Assembly (NCBI RefSeq): GCF_000757485.1
Contig: NZ_JPYO01000041.1
Location: forward strand, 62,001-126,000
Source: Achromobacter sp. RTa
Lineage (GTDB): Bacteria; Pseudomonadota; Gammaproteobacteria; Burkholderiales; Burkholderiaceae_B
DNA: 64,000 nt
Direction of reading: 5' to 3'
In this document: in pieces, positions 57,210 to 64,000 of the stretch
How positions within the stretch are numbered: position 1 is the first letter of the stretch
How the letters are laid out: each line of letters opens with the position of its first letter
Notes under the pieces: model-generated
Seen by the model: only the letters and a program-made list of their open reading frames with translations
Databases searched by the model: none
Told to the model about the DNA's origin: nothing
Translations under genes and position numbers: made by a program

Positions 57210-59495
57210 ATGGGTCCGTATCGGAAGTTATGGTTCACGCTGATCGCCGTGGTGGCGATCACATTCGCATTGCTGGGCTTTTACGGCGGCGAAGTCTACC
57301 GGCAGGCCCCGCCGATTCCCGGCCAGGTCGTGACGGCCGACGGCACCCGCCTGTTCGGCCGCGACGACATCCTGGACGGCCAGACCGCCTGGCAGTCCGT
57401 CGGCGGCATGCAGCTCGGATCGATCTGGGGGCATGGCGCCTATCAGGCGCCGGACTGGACGGCCGACTGGCTGCACCGTGAACTGACGGCCTGGCTGGAC
57501 CTTGCCGCGCGCGACGCGCACGGCAAGGACTACGCGCAGCTGTCCGCGCCGGAGCAGGCCGCGCTGCGCGAGGCCTTGAAAGCCGAGTACCGCGCCAACC
57601 GCAGCGATGCCGCGACCGACACGCTGACGGTCAGCGCGCGCCGCGCCCGCGCGATGGCGCAGACTGCGGCCTACTACGACCAGCTGTTCTCCGACGCGCC
57701 CGCGCTGCATGGCAGCCGCGAGAGCTTCGCAATGAAGGAGAACACCCTGCCGGATGCCGCTCGCCGCACGCAGCTCACGCACTTCTTCTTCTGGACGGCC
57801 TGGGCCGCGGCGACCGAGCGCGAGGGCATGACGGCCACCTATACCAACAACTGGCCGCACGAACCTCTGATCGGCAATGTTCCCAGCGCCGAAAACGTCA
57901 TGTGGTCCATCATCAGCGTGGTGGTGCTGCTGGCCGGCATCGGCCTGCTCGTGTGGGCCTGGGCCTTCATGCGCGGCAAGGAGGAAGAGGAACCCGAGGC
58001 GCCCGCCAAGGATCCGCTGACCGCGTTCGCGCTGACGCCATCGCAGCGGGCGCTGGGCAAGTACCTGTTCCTGGTGGTCGCTCTGTTCGGATTCCAGGTG
58101 CTGCTGGGCGGCTTCACCGCGCACTACACGGTCGAAGGCCAGAAGTTCTACGGCATCGATCTGTCGCAGTGGTTCCCGTATTCGCTGGTCCGCACCTGGC
58201 ACATCCAGAGCGCGCTGTTCTGGATCGCCACCGGCTTCCTGGCGGCGGGCCTGTTCCTGGCGCCATTGATCAACGGCGGGCGCGATCCGAAGTTCCAGAA
58301 AGCGGGCGTCGACATCCTGTTCTGGGCGCTGGTGCTGGTGGTGGTCGGCTCGTTCGTCGGCAACTACCTGGCGATCGCGCAGATCATGCCGCCGGACCTG
58401 AATTTCTGGCTGGGCCACCAGGGTTATGAGTACGTGGACCTGGGCCGTCTGTGGCAGATCGGCAAGTTCGCGGGCATCTGCTTCTGGCTCGTCCTGATGC
58501 TGCGCGGCATCGTGCCCGCGCTGCGCAAGCCGGGCGGCGACAAGAACCTGCTGGCGCTGCTGACGGCATCGGTCGGCGCGATCGGGCTGTTCTACGGCGC
58601 CGGCTTCTTCTACGGCGAGCGCACGCACCTCACGGTGATGGAGTACTGGCGCTGGTGGATCGTGCACCTGTGGGTGGAGGGCTTCTTCGAAGTCTTCGCG
58701 ACCACGGCGCTGGCCTTCATCTTCTCGACGCTGGGCCTGGTGTCGCGCCGCATGGCCACGACCGCCAGCCTGGCCTCGGCCTCGCTGTTCATGCTGGGCG
58801 GTATCCCGGGCACGTTCCACCACCTGTACTTCGCGGGCACGACCACGCCGGTGATGGCCGTGGGCGCAAGCTTCTCGGCGCTGGAAGTGGTGCCGCTGAT
58901 CGTGCTGGGCTACGAGGCCTGGGAAAACTGGCGCCTGAAGTCGCGCGCCGCGTGGATGAACGATCTGAAGTGGCCGCTGATGTGCTTCGTGGCCGTGGCG
59001 TTCTGGAACATGCTGGGCGCGGGCGTTTTCGGCTTCATGATCAACCCGCCCATTTCGCTGTACTACATCCAGGGCCTGAACACGACGCCGGTCCATGCGC
59101 ACGCGGCCCTGTTCGGCGTGTACGGCTTCCTGGCGCTGGGCTTCACCCTGCTGGTGCTGCGCTACATCCGTCCGCAATACGCGCTGAGCCCCGGCCTGAT
59201 GAAGCTGGCGTTCTGGGGGCTGAACCTGGGCCTGGCGCTGATGATCTTCACCAGCCTGCTGCCCATCGGCCTGATCCAGTTCCACGCCAGCGTGAGCGAG
59301 GGCATGTGGTACGCCCGCAGCGAAGCCTTCATGCAGCAGGACATCCTGAAGACCCTGCGCTGGGGCCGCACGTTCGGCGACGTGGTCTTCCTGCTGGGCG
59401 CGCTGGCGATGGTGCTGCAGGTCATCCTGGGCCTGCTCAGCGGCAAGCCGGCCGTCAGCGAGCCGCGCCTGCAGGCACGGCCCGCCCGAGGCTGA
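57210..59495 (+). CDS. norB: Quinol-dependent nitric oxide reductase (qNOR)
   Basis: A 761-residue single-subunit NO reductase. An N-terminal helix and a ~200-residue periplasmic domain, typical of qNOR and absent from cNorB, precede about twelve further helices. Heme and iron ligand histidines are visible in RTWHIQSALFW, WIVHLWVEGFFEVF (with the conserved Glu), GTFHHLYF and VHAHAALFGVYG. It reduces two NO to N2O with electrons from quinol in the inner membrane. Start at 57210 with GGAGG eleven bases upstream, rather far. Control by NorR and sigma-54 is inferred from the upstream elements. Confidence 0.96.
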   Translation: MGPYRKLWFTLIAVVAITFALLGFYGGEVYRQAPPIPGQVVTADGTRLFGRDDILDGQTAWQSVGGMQLGSIWGHGAYQAPDWTADWLHRELTAWLDLAARDAHGKDYAQLSAPEQAALREALKAEYRANRSDAATDTLTVSARRARAMAQTAAYYDQLFSDAPALHGSRESFAMKENTLPDAARRTQLTHFFFWTAWAAATEREGMTATYTNNWPHEPLIGNVPSAENVMWSIISVVVLLAGIGLLVWAWAFMRGKEEEEPEAPAKDPLTAFALTPSQRALGKYLFLVVALFGFQVLLGGFTAHYTVEGQKFYGIDLSQWFPYSLVRTWHIQSALFWIATGFLAAGLFLAPLINGGRDPKFQKAGVDILFWALVLVVVGSFVGNYLAIAQIMPPDLNFWLGHQGYEYVDLGRLWQIGKFAGICFWLVLMLRGIVPALRKPGGDKNLLALLTASVGAIGLFYGAGFFYGERTHLTVMEYWRWWIVHLWVEGFFEVFATTALAFIFSTLGLVSRRMATTASLASASLFMLGGIPGTFHHLYFAGTTTPVMAVGASFSALEVVPLIVLGYEAWENWRLKSRAAWMNDLKWPLMCFVAVAFWNMLGAGVFGFMINPPISLYYIQGLNTTPVHAHAALFGVYGFLALGFTLLVLRYIRPQYALSPGLMKLAFWGLNLGLALMIFTSLLPIGLIQFHASVSEGMWYARSEAFMQQDILKTLRWGRTFGDVVFLLGALAMVLQVILGLLSGKPAVSEPRLQARPARG

Positions 59496-59614
59496 GCCTC
59501 GGCCGGCCCGGGTCCTTTCCTCATTGCGCCAGCGCAAAGAGGACGGGGCCGGCGGTCGGTCCAATGAAGGCAGGCCCGGGGCGCTCCGCCCCGGGCGCAA
59601 CCGGAGTCCGATCC

Positions 59615-60409
59615 GTGCGCAGCCTGCCGATCGCCGCATTCATCTTGTTGTTGACCGCATGCGGGCCCGCCGGACGGGCCCCTTCGCCTTTGCCGGAAGT
59701 GCTGCGGCTGCCGCCCGGCGAGGTCTCTTACCAGCCGCCGGGCGAGGCGCTGCGCGCAGGCCTGCCCGTAACGCCGGCGCCGCTCACGGCCCGCTATCCA
59801 CGCGGACTGTCCATCATGAAGCGCCAGGTCAGCCAGGCGGAATACGCGGCCTGCGTGCAGGAGGGCGGCTGCCGGCCGCTGGATGCGGCGCAACGCCAGT
59901 CGGTTGCGCGCGACCTGCCCGCGGTGGGCATCAGCTGGACCGATGCGTCAGCGTACGCGGCCTGGCTCTCCGCGCGCACCGGGCGGCGCTGGCGCCTGCC
60001 CACGTATCCCGAATGGGCGTACGCCGCCGGAGAGGCCTATCGCGAGGAACTTCGGCTGCCCGATGGCGATGATCCCGCCCAGCGCTGGCTGGCCGAGTAC
60101 GACGCGCAGAGCCGACGCCGGCAGGAAGACGTGGAGGTGCGCCCGTTCGGCGCGTTCGGCGTCAATGCGCTGGGCCTGATGGACATGGCGGGCAGCGTCT
60201 GGGACTGGACCGGCGATTGCCATGCTCGGCGCATTCTCGACGAGCCCGGGGCGGAAGCGGACGGAGGCCGGAATTGCGGCATCCGCGTCGCGGCGGGGCG
60301 GCACATCGCCTATCTGCCGGATTTCATCCGCGATCCCAAGGGCGGCGCCTGTTCGGTCGGCGTGCCGCCCGCCAACCTGGGACTGCGGCTGGTGCTGGAG
60401 GAAGGCTAG
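59615..60409 (+). CDS. nirV: NirV-like lipoprotein with formylglycine-generating-enzyme (SUMF1) fold
   Basis: A 264-residue protein from a GTG at 59615 with GGAG eight bases upstream, giving a lipoprotein signal ending LTAC (Cys16). The FGE-sulfatase fold is recognised in MKRQVSQAEYAACVQEGGC, VGISWTDASAYAAWLSARTG, RRWRLPTYPEWAYAAG, MDMAGSVWDWTGDC and PANLGLRLVLEEG. Proteins of this kind (NirV) accompany nirK in several denitrifiers, with no settled function. The paired catalytic cysteines of true FGE are not evident, so sulfatase activation is unlikely. An in-frame ATG at 59564 would not give a signal peptide. It sits 119 bp after norB. Confidence 0.83.
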   Translation: MRSLPIAAFILLLTACGPAGRAPSPLPEVLRLPPGEVSYQPPGEALRAGLPVTPAPLTARYPRGLSIMKRQVSQAEYAACVQEGGCRPLDAAQRQSVARDLPAVGISWTDASAYAAWLSARTGRRWRLPTYPEWAYAAGEAYREELRLPDGDDPAQRWLAEYDAQSRRRQEDVEVRPFGAFGVNALGLMDMAGSVWDWTGDCHARRILDEPGAEADGGRNCGIRVAAGRHIAYLPDFIRDPKGGACSVGVPPANLGLRLVLEEG

Positions 60410-60422
60410 GGCGCCAGCCCTG

Positions 60423-61244
60423 CTACAGCGCCCCGTGCGCGGGCCCGCCCTCGGGCGCGCGCAGGCGGCCCTGCGCATGGACAGGCTGGGCGGCCTTCGC
60501 CGGCGCGCCATCGATACAGGATGTGCAGCCGGAGCAGTCCATGACCGGCAGGTCCTGGCGCGACACGCGGGCCAGCGCGGCGGGCGAACGCAGCACGATG
60601 CGCTTGCGGCTGCTGTCGACGATGCCGCGCTGCCGCCAGTCGCTGAGCAGCCGGCTGACGGTATGCAGCGTGGTTCCCGTCATTTCGGCGATGTCCTGGC
60701 GAGTGATCGGAAAACCGATCCCGATGCCGCCGGCCGTGGGTTGCCCCGAGCTTTCGACCAGCCGCAGGATCGTGCGCGCCACGCGCTGTTCCACGTCGTC
60801 CGTCGACAGTTCCTGGATGCGCAGATGCGCGTCCTGCAGGCGCTGGCCCATGGTTTGAAGCGCCATCGAACTGAGCTGGGGGTGATTGCCGACGAAGCGC
60901 TCCCAGAGCGCGTCCGGCCACGCCAGGCACACGCTTTCCAGCACGGCCTGCACCGTGGCGGGATAGCGCGACTGGCGCATGGCGCGGGCCAGGCCGAACA
61001 TGTCGCCGGGATTGACGTAGCGCACGACGACCTGTTCGCCGTCGGCGGTCAGCTGCGCGACTTTCAGGCGCCCGCTGAGCAGCACGAAGAAGTGGGAGGC
61101 CACCGCGCCCTGGCGGTAGGCGATGGCGCCGGCGAGCAGCCGGCAGGGCTGCGCGCCACGCAGCGCGGACTTCAGCTGCGCATCGGACAAGGGACTGAAG
61201 AGTTCCAGGTTGCGCAACAGCGCGTGGCAGAGAGGCGACGGCAT
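60423..61244 (-). CDS. Crp/Fnr-family regulator with C-terminal Cys motif, nirK neighbour
   Basis: A 273-residue regulator starting MPSPLCHALLRNLELFSPLS. A cyclic-nucleotide-binding-like domain (about 20-130) with RYVNPGDMFGLAR is followed by a dimer helix and helix-turn-helix TRQDIAEMTGTTLHTVSRLL (181-200). At the position of the Fnr/Crp recognition Glu there is His194, so base recognition should differ from TTGAT. An unusual tail of about 45 residues has Cys237, Cys240 and Cys243 (CSGCTSC), then a low-complexity end. The classic N-terminal Fnr cluster cysteines are absent. Divergent from nirK with an Fnr-like dyad between; likely an NO- or oxygen-responsive nirK activator of the Nnr/Dnr kind. 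Confidence 0.87.
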   Translation of the reverse strand: MPSPLCHALLRNLELFSPLSDAQLKSALRGAQPCRLLAGAIAYRQGAVASHFFVLLSGRLKVAQLTADGEQVVVRYVNPGDMFGLARAMRQSRYPATVQAVLESVCLAWPDALWERFVGNHPQLSSMALQTMGQRLQDAHLRIQELSTDDVEQRVARTILRLVESSGQPTAGGIGIGFPITRQDIAEMTGTTLHTVSRLLSDWRQRGIVDSSRKRIVLRSPAALARVSRQDLPVMDCSGCTSCIDGAPAKAAQPVHAQGRLRAPEGGPAHGAL

Positions 61245-61338
61245 GGCGGTCCTATGAGACGGAGGGATCTCCACGTGCCCATGGTGACACCGCCGCGATG
61301 CGCTGACAATGCGCGCGGGGCGCGGGCTTGCCCCGGAG

Positions 61339-61354
61339 TTTGCGCTACAGCAAA
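61339..61354 (+). promoter_or_regulatory. Fnr/Nnr-like dyad upstream of nirK
   Basis: TTTGCGCTACAGCAAA has the TTG-N8-CAA geometry of Fnr-family sites, but with CG/AG in place of AT/AT. If centred at -41.5, transcription would start near 61388 and TTCAAT (61376-61381) would be the -10 box. It lies between nirK and the divergent Crp/Fnr gene whose recognition helix is also unusual. Confidence 0.6.
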
Positions 61355-61370
61355 GAGCGGGGACGCGGGC

Positions 61371-61414
61371 GGTTCTTCAATAGGGCTGCCGACTTTCACG
61401 GCGATTGAAGAACC
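61371..61414 (+). promoter_or_regulatory. Perfect 11-bp inverted repeat before the nirK ribosome-binding site
   Basis: GGTTCTTCAAT (61371-61381) and ATTGAAGAACC (61404-61414) are exact inverted copies separated by 22 bases. The right arm ends six bases before the AAGGAG ribosome-binding site (61420-61425). The structure could be an operator spanning the -10 region or, if fully transcribed, an mRNA hairpin affecting nirK translation. Confidence 0.6.
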
Positions 61415-61431
61415 CCGATAAGGAGCTGGAT

Positions 61432-62514
61432 ATGAACGCATTACGGCCCACCTTGCTTGCCGCGGCGCTGGCTTTCACCATGGCCGCGACTGCCGCGTTC
61501 GCGCAGGATGCGGACAAGCTGCCGCGCGCCAAGGTCACGCTGGTTGCCCCGCCCATGGTCCATCCGCACGAGCAGGTCGCGAAATCGGGTCCGAAGGTGG
61601 TCGAGTTCACGATGAGCATCGAGGAAAAGAAGATGGTCATCGACGACAAGGGCACGACGCTGCAGGCCATGACGTTCGACGGCTCCATGCCCGGCCCCAC
61701 GCTGGTGGTGCATGAAGGCGACTACGTCGAGCTGACCCTGGTCAATCCCGCCACCAACGCCATGCCGCACAACGTCGATTTCCACGCGGCCACCGGCGCG
61801 CTGGGCGGCGCGAAGCTGACCAACGTGAACCCGGGCGAGCAAGCCACGCTGCGCTTCAAGGCGGACCGCAGCGGCACCTTCGTCTACCACTGCGCGCCGG
61901 AGGGCATGGTGCCCTGGCACGTGGTGTCGGGCATGAGCGGCACGCTGATGGTGCTGCCGCGCGACGGCCTCAAGGATCCGCAGGGCAAGCCCTTGCACTA
62001 TGACCGCGTCTACACGATCGGCGAATTCGACCTCTACATCCCCAAGGACGAAAACGGCAAATACAAGGACTACGCGACGCTTGCGGAAAGTTATGGAGAC
62101 ACGGTGGAGGTGATGCGCACGCTCACGCCCACGCACATCGTCTTCAATGGCAAGGTCGGCGCGCTTACGGGCGCCAACGCCCTGACGGCCAAGGTCGGCG
62201 AGACCGTGCTGCTGATCCATTCGCAGGCCAACCGCGACACGCGGCCGCACCTGATCGGCGGCCATGGCGATTGGGTCTGGGAAACCGGGAAGTTCGCCAA
62301 TCCCCCGCAGAAGAACCTGGAGACCTGGTTCATCCGCGGCGGCTCGGCGGGCGCCGCGCTCTACACCTTCAAGCAGCCCGGCGTGTACGCGTACCTGAAC
62401 CACAACCTGATCGAGGCGTTCGAGCTGGGCGCGGCGGGGCACATCAAGGTCGAGGGCAAGTGGAACGACGACCTGATGAAGCAGATCAAGGCGCCCGCCC
62501 CGATCCCGCGCTGA
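61432..62514 (+). CDS. nirK: Copper-containing nitrite reductase (class I, blue-type)
   Basis: A 360-residue precursor; signal peptide cleaved after AFA (residue 24), exported to the periplasm. Type 1 copper ligands: His113, Cys154, His163, Met168. Type 2: His118, His153 and a later His in the [12 protein letters not shown] region. Catalytic Asp116 and the [11 protein letters not shown] histidine are kept. Subtracting the signal gives His89, Cys130, His139, Met144, Asp92, His94 and His129, the numbering of Achromobacter xylosoxidans NiR. It reduces nitrite to NO. AAGGAG is six bases before the ATG at 61432. Followed by a c-type cytochrome, its likely electron donor. Confidence 0.97.
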   Translation: MNALRPTLLAAALAFTMAATAAFAQDADKLPRAKVTLVAPPMVHPHEQVAKSGPKVVEFTMSIEEKKMVIDDKGTTLQAMTFDGSMPGPTLVVHEGDYVELTLVNPATNAMPHNVDFHAATGALGGAKLTNVNPGEQATLRFKADRSGTFVYHCAPEGMVPWHVVSGMSGTLMVLPRDGLKDPQGKPLHYDRVYTIGEFDLYIPKDENGKYKDYATLAESYGDTVEVMRTLTPTHIVFNGKVGALTGANALTAKVGETVLLIHSQANRDTRPHLIGGHGDWVWETGKFANPPQKNLETWFIRGGSAGAALYTFKQPGVYAYLNHNLIEAFELGAAGHIKVEGKWNDDLMKQIKAPAPIPR

Positions 62515-62588
62515 GCGGCGCGGCCGGGCGGATGCGTTCCCGCGTCCGCCGGCGTTCTTGCAGCGACACTTTCCGACGGAGTACCGCC

Positions 62589-62915
62589 ATGCATCTCTTT
62601 CATCGAATCGCGCTCGCGGCGGCCCTGGCAGGCCTGCCCGTCTCCTGGGCGCAAGCCGACACGCTGGCCGCCGCCAATCCCGCCGGCGAAAAGCTCTACA
62701 AGTCCGCCTGTGTCGTGTGCCACGCCAGCGGCGTGGCCAACGCGCCCAAGCTGGGCGACAAGCAGGCCTGGTCGCCGTTTATCGCGCAGGGCGCGGACGC
62801 GCTGCTCGTCACCGTGCTCAAGGGCAAGGGGGCGATGCCGCCGCGCGGCGGCTCCTCGGCCGACGAGGCCACGCTGCGCGCCGCGGTGGAGTTCATGATG
62901 AGCGCGGCGAGATAG
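62589..62915 (+). CDS. Periplasmic monoheme cytochrome c (c5-like)
   Basis: A 108-residue precursor: signal peptide to about residue 23 (SWAQA-DTLA), one heme site CVVCH (41-45), and the axial methionine Met83 in GKGAMPPRGG. The small size and PRGG loop fit c5/c551-type cytochromes. It lies 74 bp after nirK on the same strand and is probably cotranscribed; the natural role would be electron transfer to NirK. GGAG precedes the ATG at 62589 by eight bases. Confidence 0.93.
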   Translation: MHLFHRIALAAALAGLPVSWAQADTLAAANPAGEKLYKSACVVCHASGVANAPKLGDKQAWSPFIAQGADALLVTVLKGKGAMPPRGGSSADEATLRAAVEFMMSAAR

Positions 62916-62967
62916 GGGCGTCCGCCTTCGCTTCGGCCCGGTCCGGATGCCGGTCAGCGGTTAATAG

Positions 62968-63029
62968 TTGCACTTGCAATTATTAAAAATCCTCCATACG
63001 ATTGCAATTGCACATAATGCAATTGCAAT
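62968..63029 (+). promoter_or_regulatory. aceE promoter overlapped by a double palindrome
   Basis: TTGCAA (62974-62979) and TACGAT (62997-63002) are spaced by 17 bp and form a plausible promoter. Starting inside the -10 box are two 12-bp arms, ATTGCAATTGCA (63001-63012) and TGCAATTGCAAT (63018-63029), an exact inverted repeat with a 5-bp spacer; each arm itself contains the palindrome TGCAATTGCA. A partial third copy TTGCACTTGCAAT lies at 62968-62980. The layout suits a repressor. Confidence 0.6.
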
Positions 63030-63094
63030 TCACTATGCGAAATGACGGCGGCCGTTGCGGCGGGCGCCGCCCTCGCGCCCACCAGGAGGACGCC

Positions 63095-64000
63095 ATGCAA
63101 ACCCAGATCGATCCCACCGACGCCGATCCGCAGGAAACCCAGGAATGGCTGGAGGCCATGCAGGCAGTGCTGATCCATGAAGGCCGGCCCCGCTCGCACT
63201 ACCTGCTCGACCGCCTGATCGAGCAGGACCGCGCCGGCCAGGGCGGCTATGCGGCGCCGCTGGCCACCCCCTACGTCAACACCATCGGCTTGCCGGAGCA
63301 GGGCGCCTTTCCGGGCGATGTCGGCATCGAGCTGCGGCTGGACGCCTATTTGCGCTGGAACGCCATGGCCATGGTGCTGCGGGCGGGCAAGACCTCCGGC
63401 GTGGGCGGGCACATCGCCACCTACGCCTCGGCCACGACGTTGTACGAGACCGGGTACCGGCATTTCTTCCGGGCAGCCGCGCCCGGATTCCTGGGAGACA
63501 TGCTCTACATCCAGGGCCATTCCGCGCCGGGCATCTACGCCCGTGCCTACCTGGAAGGGCGCGTCTCGGAAGGGGAGCTGGACCGTTTCCGGCGCGAGAC
63601 CGGCGGGGGCGGGCTGTCGTCCTACCCGCATCCGCGCACGATGCCTGCGTTCTGGCAGTTCCCCACGGTGTCGATGGGGTTGGGGCCGCTGATGGCGGCC
63701 TACCAGGCGCGCTACATGCGCTACCTGGAGGACCGCCAACTGATCCCGGCGCAGGGCCGCAAGGTATGGGGCTTTCTTGGCGACGGCGAGCAGGACCAGC
63801 CCGAAACGCTGGCGGCCGTGGCGATGGCCGGCCGGGAAAGGCTGGACAACCTGATCTTCGTGGTGAACTGCAATCTGCAGCGCCTTGATGGCCCGGTGCG
63901 CGGCAACGCCAAGATCATCCAGGAGCTGGAAAGCGTGTACCGGGGCGCCGGCTGGAACGTCATCAAGGTAGTCTGGGGCGGCGGATGGGACGAGCTGCTG
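63095..64000 (+). CDS. aceE: Pyruvate dehydrogenase E1 component, N-terminal part (runs off window)
   Basis: The first 302 residues of a homodimeric-type PDH E1, starting MQTQIDPTDADPQETQEWLE at the ATG at 63095 with AGGAGGA six bases upstream. The thiamine-diphosphate motif is present as GDGEQDQPETLAAV ... NLIFVVNCNLQRLDGPVRGN, with family segments TSGVGGHIATYASATTLYETG and YIQGHSAPGIYARAYLEGR. It decarboxylates pyruvate in the PDH complex. The reading frame is open to the window end, so stop and neighbours are unseen. The gap before it carries the TGCAATTGCA palindromes, so its promoter seems independently regulated from nirK. Confidence 0.93.
   Translation, partial: MQTQIDPTDADPQETQEWLEAMQAVLIHEGRPRSHYLLDRLIEQDRAGQGGYAAPLATPYVNTIGLPEQGAFPGDVGIELRLDAYLRWNAMAMVLRAGKTSGVGGHIATYASATTLYETGYRHFFRAAAPGFLGDMLYIQGHSAPGIYARAYLEGRVSEGELDRFRRETGGGGLSSYPHPRTMPAFWQFPTVSMGLGPLMAAYQARYMRYLEDRQLIPAQGRKVWGFLGDGEQDQPETLAAVAMAGRERLDNLIFVVNCNLQRLDGPVRGNAKIIQELESVYRGAGWNVIKVVWGGGWDELL

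Noticed and set aside
1..64000. CRISPR arrays, tRNA/rRNA genes, insertion sequences, prophage genes
   Set aside because: I looked for spaced direct repeats, transposase motifs, cloverleaf-like segments and phage structural genes and saw none; the only dispersed repeat is the 51.3/4.8-kb element.

Overview
The window is about 64 kb of GC-rich, densely packed bacterial chromosome with no tRNA, rRNA, phage, transposase or CRISPR array that I can see. The gene content points to a betaproteobacterium of the Alcaligenaceae, close to Achromobacter/Bordetella. The copper nitrite reductase at 61.4 kb keeps every ligand at the Achromobacter xylosoxidans NiR numbering after removal of a 24-residue signal peptide. 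It sits with a quinol-type NO reductase, a PGA/Bps exopolysaccharide operon, an aryl-polyene cluster and many LysR-type regulators. No database could be searched, so all names come from motifs, length and gene order.

Layout. 0-12 kb holds ordinary chromosomal genes: a LysR fragment, an SBF-type transporter, a Rieske protein, an Atm1-type ABC exporter, an aldo/keto reductase, a PepSY membrane protein pair, a Ser/Thr phosphatase, PBP1a, and a divergent AraC/Fsr-type efflux pair. 12.2-18.5 kb is pgaABCD on the minus strand, with a divergent diguanylate cyclase at 19-20.2 kb. 20.2-25 kb carries an S9 peptidase, a lipoprotein, a thioesterase, DNA polymerase IV and a YqeY-like protein. 25.0-41.1 kb is an aryl-polyene (APE) type II polyketide/fatty-acid cluster. 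It contains a tightly overlapping minus-strand operon with two ACPs, KS and CLF subunits, KR, DH, a fused ligase-dehydratase, acyl- and glycosyltransferases, an MMPL exporter, LolA-like and lipoprotein partners and a flavin halogenase-like oxidoreductase. A phosphopantetheinyl transferase is divergent from it. 41.2-42.9 kb is hmp-nsrR with an NsrR-like operator. 43-57 kb carries dadA, an EamA permease, regulators with partner enzymes or transporters, and an acyl-CoA ligase/dehydrogenase pair. 57-63 kb is a denitrification island (norB, nirV, a Crp/Fnr regulator, nirK, cytochrome c). The window ends inside aceE.

How the genes work together. NO chemistry appears twice: NO detoxification (hmp under NsrR) and nitrite-to-N2O respiration (nirK, cytochrome c, norB). 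The norB upstream region has three NorR-type GGT-N7-ACC elements and a sigma-54 -24/-12 promoter, although norR is not in the window. The diguanylate cyclase beside pga suggests local c-di-GMP supply to PgaCD. The APE operon carries core polyene assembly, headgroup loading, lipid attachment and export functions in one transcription unit, with no aromatic-acid-producing enzyme recognised.

The most notable unexplained structures are as follows. A 189-bp element at 51.3-51.5 kb is made of two nested perfect inverted repeats, and a half copy lies at 4.76-4.82 kb. The element's TAG is the stop codon of three different genes. A tandem palindrome (TGCAATTGCA) overlaps the putative aceE promoter. Long perfect inverted repeats lie ahead of nirK and of the regulator at 55.1 kb. 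The Crp/Fnr protein beside nirK has a C-terminal C-x2-C-x2-C tail.
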